A DNA stretch of 64,000 bases from Vitellaria paradoxa (Eukaryota > Streptophyta > Magnoliopsida > Ericales > Sapotaceae). Both the position numbers and the translations under genes were made by a program. The stretch is taken from the NCBI GenBank assembly GCA_019916065.1, contig CM034236.1, positions 28,486,457-28,550,456 on the forward strand. Direction: 5' to 3'. The notes under the pieces are model-generated. The model saw nothing but the letters and a program-made list of their open reading frames with translations, searched no databases and was not told the origin of the DNA. Of the stretch, positions 10,357-22,414 are shown in pieces. Position 1 is the first letter of the stretch; each line of letters opens with the position of its first letter.

Positions 10357-13147
10357 ATATAGCTAATCGCGAGCACAATTGCAACCTCAAATAAATAGAA
10401 ACCTATCTAGTAAACTTAAGATAGAAAAGAAAAAAATCATGATTTAATCACTGTTATGCCTAGAAATTGCAAATATAGTAACTAGCTTCTGCAATTTCCA
10501 ATTGATTTTCTCTAATTTCTTAGTTAAATTTGCATAGGTTCATATTGAAAAACAATGAAATCAAATAATAATAAAAAAATAATCAATCACGGGTATGATG
10601 GGCGTGATATGTGAATGGACTCACCAGAGAAAGAGGGCCTTAAAACCCAGGGGGTTGTATTGCTTAGGAGTCACCACAATAGTTCTTGCAAAGATCTAGG
10701 GTTTGAGTTTCAGGAACACAATACCAACTGTGAATCTATTATATGGGAGGGGGGGAAGAGAGAGAGCAAGAATGCCAAATTGCAAATTCAAGCAGTTACA
10801 AATTTCTGCCAGTAAGAGGGTATTCTTCTCTGTCCACTTGGCTAGGGTCATTAAAAAGATTTGATTTGGTATTGAACAATTCTTTCATGCTATCTGAGAT
10901 CCCCTCCAGTTAATCATTGGATAGTCTGATTACCAGAAAACTAGTTCAGGACATAAATTTGGTGGTAATATAAATGGAACATTAGCCCACTAAAATCATA
11001 AATCAAGTGGTACCATATATAGAACATTGGCCCACAAATTTTAGTGCATTGTCTTTACAAGTTTAATTATTGTCAAACTTTGCAACCAAGTCAAGTCAAT
11101 TCAAATTAAATATTAGTTTAAACTTATTTGTTAAATTTTTTTAGAACCTCAAATTTGAGTCAAGATGTAATCAAATTCAACGTCTTGTATTCAAATTTGT
11201 TTGTTAAAATTTTTAATGAATTTCAATCAAGCTTTTCTCAAGTTCAAAATTTTGTGCTTACACTTGGTTCATTAGTTCATATGAAACTCGAGCTTGACTT
11301 GATTTTAATAAGCGAGTTTTCTTGCAATTATTTATCAAGTTGACTTGTGAGCTTTTGTCAAGCCTCCTTATGAGCATTTTGTTGAGTCTATTAACGAGTT
11401 TTTTGATGATCTTGCTCACTTGTTTGTTAATAAACAAGTTTAAAAATAAACAAAAAAAACCTACTACCTTTACTAAGTTAACAAATAAATTTCAAATTAA
11501 CATATTTATGTTTTTATTTTTTAACATTTTTTCATAAATAGTAAGGAAGAGTTTTCATAAATGTTTAATCAAAATTGTTCACAAGTTATAAGCAGAGCTT
11601 GGTTACAAATATTTAAATGAGACCATTCACAAGTAATAAACAAGATAGTTCGTGTCATGTACTGAATTTTCACAACTTGAAGACCCAAGGGTGACTTGGG
11701 AATTTTAGTAAGTATAAAGATAGAGTGTGTTCATACTTGATTGCCATGCCTCGAATTTTCTCCAAACTTGATGTTGACCTACGGTAATAAATTAAGATAT
11801 TTGTAGCTCCTAACATATTCCCAAATAAATTATAAACCATTAGGCTAAATCATTTGGTGGAGTTTCAACTATAGGGTATAAAAATATAAATAAGAATGGA
11901 AAATAGTGTTGTAGAGTTGTATAAATGTCTCAATCATCCCAATCACACAATTAATATGACATATCAAATGAAAGCAAACCAAGTCTAAAGTTCAATAATT
12001 ACAATTATCCAACAACTATTATTATAGACTATGGTACTAAATAGAGTCTTCCAATGCTACATAAAAAGAAAACTAAACTGTTGTTCTAGTGGGATATTCA
12101 AGAGAAATTATTTTCCTTAGTTCATCTTTAGTATCCCTGCGCTTAATGTCTTGAAAAACTTTTCCATACGAGGGTGAACTACTAAAGCCCAGATATCAAA
12201 ATCTCCTAGGTGCTTATAGCAGTGATTATAATACTACACTGTATTATGTGACCCAATACACTGAACATAGTTAGGTGGCATACTGTTCATGTAACAAATA
12301 ATTCAATGGATCATAACTAAACAATGTAAATTGTACATAAAACAGTCTAAAATTGGTGTCATAGTGGTAGGGATCTCAGAGTTAGATCTTTAAGGTTTTG
12401 GAATCAAATTTCATGTATTTTTTACACTATACATAAAGCAATAATCAAAAGTAATTAGATATAATCAAATAATTCCAAATACAACATTTTATACATAAGC
12501 AAAAGATGTTGTCAGTCAAAGCAAAATTTGATAAAGAGATTTAACCTAAGTCCTCCTAGGATAATCATATTCCAATCCTCCTTTACTCCCAGCCTTGGAA
12601 GTCAGTGACTTTACGGGCTTAGCATCCAATTCATTCTGATGGTGTCACCCATCAAAAACTTAGTCACCGCGACCAGCTACCTAACTAGCCAGATTAAATG
12701 GGAGCATCTCTCAAACAAAAAGATAAGTTCTCATCTTCACCTAAAATGGGCATTTCTACCCACCCATCACTCCATTGCCAGAGATAACTTTAGCACAGAG
12801 TGCGTAATTTTTTTTCATCCTTTAATTCTAAGGGCATCTTCTATGGAAGTAAAACCTTTTCAATTAAACTGATAATGTTCCTAGGTGATGAAACACATAT
12901 GGATTATTTAGTCACATATATTTAAATTCTAAATCATTCATCTAAATTAATAAATCAGTCATAATTCTTAACGAACTAAAAATTTAACACAATCACAAAT
13001 ATTGTTATCACAAAAATAAGTATTACAAATACATGGGCAAGTATTAATTAGCTAGAATAATTTGATATTAAAGTTTAATTAAAGTAATCCCATTTACAAT
13101 TTGTTGTATTGACTTTATTAAGTATAAGAATATTTCTAATGAAATAT
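10357..13147. other. AT-rich non-coding DNA with degenerate repeats
   Basis: I see no supported gene. 11128-11540 has a diffuse repeated vocabulary (GAGTTTTCTTG, CAAGTTGACTTGTGAGC) of a kind common in old plant transposons. 11653 onward begins TGTCATGTACTG, reminiscent of the outer end of a reversed chromovirus LTR, but I could not find a matching other end or target duplication. Open frames here are under 80 codons and share no recognisable family. Confidence 0.5.
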
Positions 13148-13273
13148 TTAATCAAACTGAAGCCAGTGGCTAAGTGGGAGGGCGACTCAATTATTGAATT
13201 CAAGGTGACAAGGTCGAACCATGCTAGCCCCGTCTCAGGTTTGCCCATTCCCCCCATTTTTTTTTATTATTTC
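13148..13273 (+). mobile_element. Candidate tRNA-derived SINE
   Basis: TGGCTAAGTGGG (near 13167-13178) fits the RNA polymerase III box A consensus TRGCNNAGYNGG. A weaker box B-like AGGTCGAACCA lies about 30 bp downstream, the spacing seen in tRNA-derived SINEs. The body ends in a T-rich tail at about 13258-13267. The 9-bp direct repeat ATGAAATAT flanks it at 13139-13147 and 13274-13282 and fits a target-site duplication. It is moderately GC-rich in an AT-rich neighbourhood. Confidence 0.5.
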
Positions 13274-13282
13274 ATGAAATAT

Positions 13283-16200
13283 AAGATAATAATTAGCTCC
13301 CTATGCTTTTACGTAATCTTGGAAAATTTTTTAAGTTTCATTTTTTCCCATCATAGGTAGTAAGCTATATAAATTCAATAATTAAGTCCATGTGATATTA
13401 CTAAACTAATATATTTGAATTGAATTTAATTTGGTAGAATAATAATATCAACTACAATAATAAGTTAAATTATTTCTAATTATCATATCATTTATAACCA
13501 AACTCCTTTTTCATAATGTTATATTGGGATAGGTTTTTGAGTTCATGATGTCCATAAATCTCAATAAAGTTATTCCAATATTTAAGAAAAATATTAAGTT
13601 TATCCAATTAAATATTTCTCGAATGATAAAATATTTTATTAAATTTAATATCATTAAATTAGCTGAGTCGTGTGAATCTAGATATAAAATAAATGGGGTT
13701 ACATAACTTGTTTATTAGGTTGACAAAATAATGCCTAAAAATCAATTAAGATAAATCAAGTTCATTTAAGGAAAATCAAGTGAGGGAAAAACTAGTCTTA
13801 TGTTTCATTTGAGCATTTTATTGAACACTTAGGTTACTAAGCCATTTTAACCTCATTACTTTCCAACTGTAGACAATGTAACTAAATATGTGAGCTAGCT
13901 CTCATAAGTGTTGGAGTGTCAAAATAATACCTCACATCCAATTAAAATAATTTTATGTTATTTGGAAGCTTACTAGGTAATATTGTATTAATAATTCACA
14001 TAGGCATTTTATCAAATAATAGGTGTGCATTACAACATTAGGCCTCAGAAATTTTTTTAAATCAATTCAAGCATAGGTAAAGTGTATCTAATCATTCTAG
14101 GAAGTACTCAAAACTTTAAAACACCGAAATTAAATTTAGAATACACAAAATAATTCAAAAATCCACTTTAAGGTTGCATGGCAACCATGACACTATCACA
14201 AAAGAGCCAAAAACAAGTCTATCCAGCACCATCCCGTCTACACAAGGGTTCAGATGGAATACCAAATTCCAAATTTTTTCTGCAGTTTTCTAGATTGTCC
14301 TATTTCAATTCTATAAAAGTAGGCTATGGTTTTAGTGTTCCAAATCTTATTTTATGACATTGTAGATAAATATGAACATTCATAATTTAGGTATACATGC
14401 TTAGGAACATAAATGTCAACTTAATTGCACAATTTATTAATCGAATCAAAATTTCAAGCAAACCAAAAAAAAAAAAACCTATAAGTTCAAATTAGTCCTA
14501 CACATGATCATTCTAGTTCAAAATGAAGATATAGAACAAATTTTAGGAGGTTTATCATCCTACATCAATGAAGAACTTGGTGACCCAATCCAAAAAAGAG
14601 AAGAAATTGAACTCTAAAAACCACTTGAACTGAAAAGTTTCAAGCTTTTATTTCTTTTCTTCTTCTCTGAATATCACTAATTCTCCAGCCAATACTTGAA
14701 TTTTTTTAGAAAGCACACAAAGCTCACATCTCTCTGGATGCCTTAGAAATAATTTAATTAATTAAAGGAGCATCATATAATTGATGTATGTTGGTGAAGA
14801 GTAAATGTTGGTGGAGGCCCTATCTTCCTTCCTTCAAGTTTCAAAGCCTCCAAAATTGAATCAAGGATGCCAAGTGGGTGCCATAATACATAAACACTGC
14901 TACGTTCAACTGTTCAAGCAATATATTTAGTGGAAATTTTGAAGGATGGATGGAAGAATACAAGTTTTGCAACAATCTTGATTTTCTTCCGCTATTCATA
15001 AGTCAACTCAGTGAGTGGTGAGGTAAATTGAGTTGGGTTGAGGGTGAATTTTTTATGGGTTAATAGACTTGGATTGAACCAAATGGGTAAATGGGTTAAG
15101 GATTGTTTGGATGAAAAGTCCAGAAATTTTACATGAAACTCCTATATAGAGTGGAATTAAATCCAAAAATACTTCCAACAAAATTTATCATTCCAAAAAT
15201 TTTCAAATCCTCAATTTTTTGAATTTTCACCATAACAAATATGATCACCATACATGTAAATAAATTATTTAAGGAGAAATAAAATTTATGTTAATACAAT
15301 TCATGAAATAAAATGAGTTTATTCACTAATATTTAAACAAACATATTCGAGAACGATAAAATAAGTTCATTCACGAGTTTTATCAAGTTGAGGTTACCAT
15401 TATTTGAACTCGGTTCATTTATTTATTAAGTTTTGAAAAGTATATTTGAACTTGTTCATTTAGCTTATGAATTGAATATAAATGATCTTTTAATAAACTC
15501 ATTCACGAGTAGTTTGTCAAACGCTCAGATCATTTGCAGCCCTGGGTTTATCTGAAAAAATAAAAATAAATGTGTTTTTATGTCGCACCTTTTAAATCCT
15601 CACTAAAGTTAATTTACTTTCTCAAGAGTTGCATATTATGATGTTTTTCTGGGTTAAAAAAAAGTTATCAAACTCATTCAGAGCATATTACAAATTGTAG
15701 CCAAAGTCCACTAAAGACTTATAATTTTTTACTTTATAAATTCTTAGTAAGTGACTTAAAAAAATATAAAATCATTTTTTGTCACCAAATAGTGATGTAA
15801 ATTTAGTGGAATTTTTTTTTAAAATGTTAGGCCTTTCAAAAATGCAAAATTTATGAGCAAAATAAAGAGTTAGGTTATTATTAGGCTATGTTTAGAGTGA
15901 GGATTTTGGATGAGAAAATAAAAGAAAAAAAAAGGTGAGGAAAAAGGAGAAGGAAACCATAATCCCCCTTTCTGTTTAGACGAAATAGGAAAATAAAAGG
16001 GAAATGAGTAGGGATTTCCAATTAAATTTATTTTTTTAGTTTTTTTCTTTTCATTGATCAGATTTTGTAATATTTTTTTATGAATCCTACCACTGGTGTA
16101 GTTTATGCACTTGTCCAATAAATAAGATTGAAAATTTTTAAATTAAACTATCAATTATTTGAATTTTTGTGGCAACTTACTTCTTACCATTTGTTCATCC

Positions 16201-16430
16201 ATTTTCTAAATTTTGAAAATCACACATAGAGGGTTGAGAGTTTCATGTAAACAAAAGGTTTAGTAGTAGCTTGAAATAAATCATGCACCTTGGAAATAAA
16301 TTGATAACAATTTATCCATAAAAGCTTATGTTTATAAATACCATCATGACCGAATAATAAATTATTCAATGAAAGAAATATAAAATATTAAATACAACAA
16401 ATAACAAAAACAACTACATAATAGCTAATG
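13283..16430. other. AT-rich non-coding DNA
   Basis: I find no gene. 15290-15545 contains repeated CATTCACGAG words and ends near GCAGCCCTGGG; the reverse complement resembles the ends of old plant hAT-like repeats. There are A runs at 14465-14480. The rest shows no structure that I can name. Confidence 0.45.
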
Positions 16431-16439
16431 TTAAATTCT

Positions 16440-16920
16440 ATGCATCTAAGATTAAAGGTCTAAATCTTATTGATGACCAAAAACAACTACACTCAATGGA
16501 GTAAGCAAGATGTGCTCGAGCATCACTCACTTCTTTAGTGACAATTTGATACGTCTTCATTTTAGAAGCATCACTCATACAATTAACCATTTCAATCTCC
16601 TCAAATAAGTGTCCATCAATGTAATTTTGAAGGTTACATGATTAAGTGTTGCTGCAAGTGCATCTAAACTAGCATTAATCATCTTCATCTCCTCACTCAA
16701 AATATCAGTAGGTTTATGTCAACTTTATCTTTTCGGTTGGGTTATTTGTAGAGCTGGATCCTACTTTGGATGAAAAGATACATCAATAGTTAGGTTATCT
16801 TATTGAATTCTAGTACCATGAAGATCTTGGCAATAGTCAACATCAATACCATGCCCAATTGACTCTGTATCAGTAGCATCATCAGCATTGAGGTTTACTT
16901 CAATGTAGTGTAAGAAACTT
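16440..16920 (-). pseudogene. Possible decayed transposon-associated reading frame
   Basis: Minus-strand translation gives protein-like stretches separated by stops, for example VNLNADDATDTESIGHG and EEMKMINASLDALAATL. The acidic linker followed by a helical segment is reminiscent of the C-terminal half of plant Myb/SANT-like proteins found with PIF/Harbinger transposons. No complete domain is seen, so this is a weak call. Confidence 0.22.
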
Positions 16921-17788
16921 GGTTTTTAATTTAAAGCCCCCATCTGTGAAATAATATTCACCTAGGATTAATGAGTAATTTTGATGAAGTGAGCATCATT
17001 TTGAGACATATAAGATTGAATCTTGTATTATCTTAAATGATCACCTCAAAGAGCAACCAATTTATCCATATCTCTTATTAATGCATTATATAAAATTCTT
17101 GACTTTGAAGAGGATTGTTCCCATCTCAGAATGTAATAACTTGGGTTTCCACATTAAATTAATTGATAATTTTGAACTTGATTTTGGTGTAAAAAGAAAT
17201 TAAAATGGTGGAATTGGAGGTATAAAGAATCAATGTTAGGATAAGAGTGCTAAAAAGATAACACTTAAATAATTTTGGCTAAGGCAAAAGGGGGCTTGGG
17301 CATACAGATATGCTTGCTTGAGTGCACAGTGGAGGAGGCTAGCATTGGGGGTGAAGCTCATGTAGCCGGACTAATGTGATGTTTAATTGATTTGTGATTC
17401 CAAATTTTTCTCCACCGCGTGCCATACTTAGTCACTTCTTAGATTTATAGAGAGAGAGGATAGAAAGGGGAGAAGGCTTGTCTGTCTTTCTCCCAAAGGT
17501 TCATTACACACACATGTATATCTATGTGTGTGTATAATGTTGGTTTTGATCGGAAGAGAGAACGAAAAAGAAATGAACGAAGAATGGTAGTTGTGCCAAA
17601 CCTCAACCAAAATCCAATTAACTTTACAATCATGCAATAAGACTCGCTTTGAACTCATTGATGTGATTATATTGATGTTAGGATCCATTGTTTAAGCATG
17701 TAGAATTTTTAGTTTTTTTCAAAGTTTTCAACAACAAACTACTATTGTTTTTCTTCTACTCAATGCTTGAGGTAAGGATTTAAATATA
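16921..17788. other. AT-rich flank left of the Athila insertion
   Basis: No gene is seen. An inverted repeat with 11-bp arms (TACACACACAT / ATGTGTGTGTA) lies at 17507-17536. An (AG) run is at 17450-17459. This stretch and 38949-39597 are probably the two halves of one older locus split by the Athila insertion. Confidence 0.5.
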
Positions 17789-17852
17789 AAATATGTAAGA
17801 AATGCTACAATCTTATTTATGTCTTTATTTTAAAATTTTGGATGCATTTTGT
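17789..17852. repeat. 64-bp target duplication, left copy
   Basis: It matches 38885-38948 with a single mismatch. It lies immediately outside the Athila element on the left, as its partner does on the right. Ty3/gypsy integration normally duplicates 5 bp, so the length is abnormal. Confidence 0.85.
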
Positions 17853-17974
17853 CAAGAAAGATTGAATTGATGGAACAAAAGAAGCAAACATTGAAGGAGA
17901 GTGAAGTGAAGTGTGTGCTGTGTGAAACCGCAGACCACAGGACTGATGATTGCCCAACACTTCTAGCTTTTAAG
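17853..17974 (+). pseudogene. gag: Inverted fragment of Athila gag at the 3' LTR junction
   Basis: About 122 bp here match, in reverse orientation, the gag region at about 35966-36091 of the same element, with one mismatch. It encodes the zinc-knuckle region (KCVLCETADHRTDDC) on the plus strand, opposite to the element's own direction. At its left end TTGT is shared by gag and the genomic flank. At its right end TTAAG is shared by gag and the LTR. Both joins thus look like microhomology joins. It is not an expressed gene. Confidence 0.88.
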
Positions 17975-19411
17975 TGAGGTAAATCAAGACAAGTTTTCCC
18001 CCAAGTGCAAGGTGTGGTTGAAGCACAAAATAACTGGTAAGTCCCAGGTCATTTCCACAGGGATCTAGGGAGTAATGAAGTGAATGACTTTAATGGAGAT
18101 TAATTTGGCAAAACACAACTCACAAAAATGTGAAACAGAAAATTAAAATCTGATTTGGTTGGTTGATGGTCTTGAACTAGTTTTCCAAAAGCAAAACGAA
18201 TTTAAACTAAAAGATTAAGTGATAAAAAGGTTGAGCAAGACAAGTTTAATACCAATCCGAATGAATTTCAAGTGCCAAGAGTTTATAAATTACCAAATCA
18301 ATTTGTGCTGATTTTTGAGAAAATCAATTTCAATTGAAACAAACCATGGATTAAACACACAATGTGCATAACCTATTTTAAGGACAATAGGAGTTCTAAT
18401 TCTAGTAACCCACATACAACAATGTCATGAGAGTTCTAAGTTAAGCAACACCTATGAACTCATCAATAGGATTTACAAATTTGGATTAATCGGGTCTTGA
18501 ATCAATGAGTTCTAAGACACCCAGCTGCAAATTGACTTGATAATCATAAGAACTCAAAGTAAATCCATGAAGTTCGGCCACTTGAGATTCATTGGAAGGT
18601 TATTACCCTTGCCTTGGCCCAAGAAGACTTAGCCGAGCATATTAAAGAGAAGAAAAACAGAAATGGAAATCTGAATTGAAGACATTTCAACCTGAAAATG
18701 GAAGTTTAATGGATTCAGAACTGAAAATCTAATTACAGAAATTGAAATGAATTCAAAATGTAAATCTCCAAAAACTCCAATGCCAAATTGAAATTAAAAT
18801 GTAAAACTATGAACTCTCAATAAAATTTCTCTCAAAACCTTTCTCTACAAAACTGAATTTCTCTCTCTCTCCTTCCTCTGCATTTTTTTTTTTGCGTGTA
18901 TATATAGGAATGCTCCGTGTGTATCTATTTTTGCTTATTTTTTCTCTCTTCTCCTCTAACAGAATGTAGTCCTCATGATAGCTCATTCTTTCTCCTACTT
19001 TTACTGATTTGCCCTCCCTGGATTGCAGGTTACATCACATGGAGAAGTTGGGGTCACATGGAATTCGTTGCTGTGAAGAAGCTTATATTTGAATACAGTA
19101 AAACCATATTCGAATATGATCCTCTGCTGCAGAAATTTCCAGAATAGTGATTCTGATCTCTTTGCATTGATTTCAACTGAATTTTCTTCTTCTTCTGAAA
19201 TAGCTTCAATCCTTTGATGTGCTGTGCAGCATGCTTTCTTCTCAACATCCTCAATGTAGCTTAATTTCTTGTTTTTGTGATGGAAATCAACACATATTCC
19301 ACTTTGGAGATATGGAGATGAAATCTGCACAAAACATAGATTTTATATCTTTTTATGATGTGTGCAAGTGTAATTTGAATATATAAATATGTAACAATTG
19401 ATGTCCAATCA
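17975..19411 (-). repeat. 3' LTR of the Athila element, truncated (1437 bp)
   Basis: On the minus strand it begins TGATTGGACATC at 19411 and matches 38882 to 37447 of the 5' LTR at about 99 percent by eye (roughly 15 differences). The last 92 bp of the 5' LTR (37446 to 37355) are missing; the inverted gag fragment replaces them. A TATA-like stretch lies at 18899-18906. Confidence 0.9.
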
Positions 19412-19424
19412 CACACCCCCCAAC
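19412..19424 (-). other. Athila polypurine tract
   Basis: The minus strand reads GTTGGGGGGTGTG directly before the 3' LTR start TGATTGG. This is where plus-strand DNA synthesis would be primed. The core matches the TR-GAG tract at 26464-26475. Confidence 0.85.
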
Positions 19425-20590
19425 TACAACATTACTAGTCCCTAGTAATGCTTCTAATAGAAGAAATAGGAGAGAAATCCAAAAGCATTAATTCCATTTC
19501 AATTTGAATGACATTTTAGTTATTCATATGAAATTAGTCAACACCATAAGCAAAAACTTTCATAAGCAAAGTTTAAAATTTAAAATTTTATAAGAGATGT
19601 GAAACTTGCCAAGTGTGTGAAATGAATGTGAATGAATAACAGCTTTTAGCTCTATCAACTTAACATACATCTTTAGAACTTCATTTAATTCTGAACTTTG
19701 CATTCCATTTCATTCCCAAGTTTTGACTCAAATCTCACCTTGGAATTCACTCCAAAGAAAATAGAGCACACAAGGTTTCACTCAAGATGCCCCTTATTAA
19801 GAGTAAATGTTCATCAAATTCTAGAAGGTGGCATCAACAAGTCAAAAACGATGTATTCAAGAAAGAATTGGACTTGGCATAACTCCATGAAGGAATGATG
19901 AAGCAAAGTAATTTCAGAATTTTCACAATGATTTCCTAATTCCTAAATTTCACAATTGAATGAAAATTCTTCCAAAGATCGATTAGGACTTGCAATGGGT
20001 TGTAATGGAACCATGAGGTTTAATAAGGTAATAGAAGGAAAGGATAAGGAATTCAAAAACTAATTTGGAACACTGAAATAAACTTTCTTCTACCCTTCTA
20101 CAATTCATTATTATTTTTTTTTTTTTACAAAAATTGAAAATGACCTCAAATGAATGTATTTCAAGATTAAAACAGTTCCCCCCTTTTTGATTTTCTTTTT
20201 ATCATCCATTTCCCTTAACATTATCTTTTTTCTCATTCCATACATTTTTCTTTCTTCTCACCTCCAAATCCCACAATTCAGTCCACTAACCTTCATTTCT
20301 ATTTTCAGTGCATTCCAAAATACATAGGGAAGGCTAGAGAGCATTCATTTTGGTTAAAGGAATTATGTGGTAAAAATGAAGAAGTATGAATGCTCTAATA
20401 AGGCTCAAACTTGGCTACAATGGTCATGTTTATCAAAGAAAGGCATTCCAAGCTCAAATGTTAAGAAAAATGGCCTAATATCACTTCTATGATTTCATTC
20501 CATTCAACCATAAAAGTTAAGAATCAGAAATCTAGTTCCATTCCTCTATCACTTCACAAACACCCAAAGCAAAATAGTATAAGTGGAGTT
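19425..20590 (-). other. Athila 3' non-coding tail, distal part
   Basis: This is internal sequence between ORF3 and the polypurine tract, cut by the TR-GAG insertion. Removing 20591-28070 and one GAGTT copy joins it to 28076. No frame above about 70 codons is supported. It is AT-rich with homopolymer runs near 20110-20130. Confidence 0.7.
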
Positions 20591-21005
20591 TGATTACACT
20601 TGAAAAGTGTAATTACTAACTCCCTAACTCAACACTTATTCATGCATTAAAATAAGTAAAGTTGAAGTTTTAGTATTATTGTGTTATTTATACTTTTATT
20701 ATTTTATTTGTAGGAAAAAGGGCAAGGATGTCGAAGTTTATAGCTATGGAGAGGACCAAGAAGACAAAGAAAAAGTCATGGTTCGAACCTCATCTTCGAT
20801 GGAAAAGACTAGCCCAAAGACCCAACCAAGAGAAGGAAAGAAAGCAAAGAAGGAAAAACTAGACGGTCCCCACCGTCACCTAGACGGTCGGGACCACAGA
20901 AAGTTCAAAACTTCAGACGGTCCCGACCCCCTCTCCAGACGGTCGGGACCATCTGTGATTTACAATACCCGCGTGAAAGCTCCTCTTCTAGGGTTTTGTG
21001 GCATC

Positions 21006-21013
21006 TATATAAA
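21006..21013 (+). promoter_or_regulatory. LTR promoter TATA box
   Basis: TATATAAA followed by AGAGC sits 416 bp into the LTR, with a transcript start expected near 21040. The same box is kept in the LTRs at 5834-5841 and 26891-26898, and is degraded to TTTTTAAA in the solo LTR at 55232-56743. Confidence 0.7.
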
Positions 21014-21409
21014 GAGCTATTGCACGGCCAAGAGAAAAAAAAGCCCCTTTTTATTTTTGCACCTTCAATTGAGCATTAGAATAGAATTTTGAGAGTTTTT
21101 TATATTAGGTTTTTAGCTTGCATGCTTGGATTCATGGTTTTTGTTGGAGCTTTCATCGTCGTCTTTGTAGTGATTCTTCACTTCATCTTTTACATTCGCT
21201 TTACGTTGTAAGTTGCACTTTAATCTACTTCGTTTTATTTCGATTTGTTTCGCAATATCATGTTTTGCTTGTTTCAATTCTCTTTTCGTATGATTGAATG
21301 CTATTTGATTGTTTTTAAGATGCTTAAAGTAGTTTTAGCGTAAAACCTTAATCTTGATTCAACGAATCAAGAAAGGGTAGTTCACGAAAAGCCTTGGGGT
21401 GTTCGTAGT

Positions 21410-21528
21410 CCCTTCGCGTAGGTTTCGAGACCCTTCGCGTAGGTTGCGAAACCCTTCGTGTAGGTTGCGAAACCCTTCACGTAGGTTACGAAACTCTTCG
21501 CGTAGGTTGCGAAACCTTTCGCGAAGGG
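21410..21528 (+). repeat. 21-bp minisatellite, 5' LTR
   Basis: Five and a half copies of a 21-bp unit of the type CCTTCGCGTAGGTTGCGAAA. Unit variants differ between this LTR and the 3' LTR at a few positions, one of the faster-changing parts of the LTR pair. Confidence 0.9.
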
Positions 21529-22190
21529 ATTTACCTTTCACAAATCTATTTTTTTTCTATTTCGAAAACATTCGAATACGAAAACCCTTAACCAAATCCG
21601 TGTGAGATCACTGGTATGGATTTTCGTAACCAATCATCAAATACTTTTGAATAGAATTAAAAATCAGATTTTTATTAATATTTTGGCGTTTAATTGAAAA
21701 ACTCTAGGAAACAAAGGTCTTTAACCATATCCGCTTGAGATCACTGGTACTGACCTTTGATTATAACATCTTCAAAACTTTTCAAATTAAACCCTGTTCT
21801 TCAAACAAAAACACCCCAAGGTAAAGTAGTGAACTACCCGGACTTGAAAGTTGGATCAAGAACCTTTTTAGTATTATGCTTGTGATTTAATTTAATTTAT
21901 GAGTTGATTTATTCGCTTTAGAATTTAGAGTAGTTGCTTTGTTTGCATTTTTAAATTAAATAAAAATTAATTTCTTTCATTTAGAATCTAAAACAAAAGT
22001 TTGAGTTGCTAAAAAAAAATTAGTTTAAATTAATTTAGGTTCACCTACTAATTAAGAAAACAAGTCTAGAGCTTTTAACAAAGCCTCCCTGTGGATTCGA
22101 CCTCGGTACTCACCGAGTTTTAAAACTACGACTGCCCTCTTGCACTTGAGAGGTACAACCCAAAACACAATTTAGGGTCGGTCAAGTTTT

Positions 22191-22208
22191 TGGCGCCGTT
22201 GCCGGGGA
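22191..22208 (+). other. Primer binding site, tRNA-Asp type
   Basis: TGGCGCCGTTGCCGGGGA is an exact complement of the plant tRNA-Asp 3' end. It lies six bases after the LTR, with the same spacer pattern as TR-GAG copy 1. Confidence 0.92.
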
Positions 22209-22414
22209 GGGCAACTAAGTGCTAGACTTGGGAGTTAAAAGAGAGTTCACTTGAGAAATTGGGTGAATTTTTCTTTTCTCCATCTCTTTATTAGTAGTTT
22301 TCTTTCTTTTGCATATCATATAACCTAGTTTGCATGCTAGTTAACTTAGGTTGCATTTTAGTGTAGTTTTTCTCTTTTTCATTTTATTTTCATTTTTATT
22401 TTCTGATCTTAGAC

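Larger units (their letters stand above)
20591..22184 (+). repeat. 5' LTR of TR-GAG copy 2 (1594 bp)
   Basis: It starts TGATTACACTT, with ATTACACTT and AAGTGTAAT forming a 9-bp hairpin, and ends GGGTCGGTCA. U3 contains four AGACGGTC words arranged as inverted and direct repeats around 20860-20950 (GGTCGGGACC against GGTCCCGACC). A 137-codon open frame (20679-21092) spans this region and recurs in the other LTR copies, but it is Lys/Arg-rich and ends inside the LTR, so I do not call it a gene. A TATA box is at 21006-21013 and the minisatellite at 21410-21528. Confidence 0.93.

Noticed and set aside
10615..10815. 66-codon frame in AT-rich DNA
   Set aside because: No homology, no start context, and composition like the surroundings.
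11653..15133. Diverged chromovirus solo LTR between TGTCATGTACTG and ATTTTACA
   Set aside because: The flanking 5-mers (GTTCG and TGAAA) do not match and no internal landmarks support it.
19001..19330. 109-codon minus frame, repeated at 38472-38801
   Set aside because: It lies in U3 of the Athila LTR, is identical because LTRs are copies of each other, and has no recognisable domain.
21410..21528. Regular short repeats considered as a CRISPR-like array
   Set aside because: Units are directly adjacent with no unique spacers, and lie in a plant LTR.
21359..21605. Arg-rich frames on both strands with RLRNPS-type repeats (also at 6186-6474 and 27244-27490)
   Set aside because: They are produced by the 21-bp minisatellite; both strands are open because the unit is a multiple of three.
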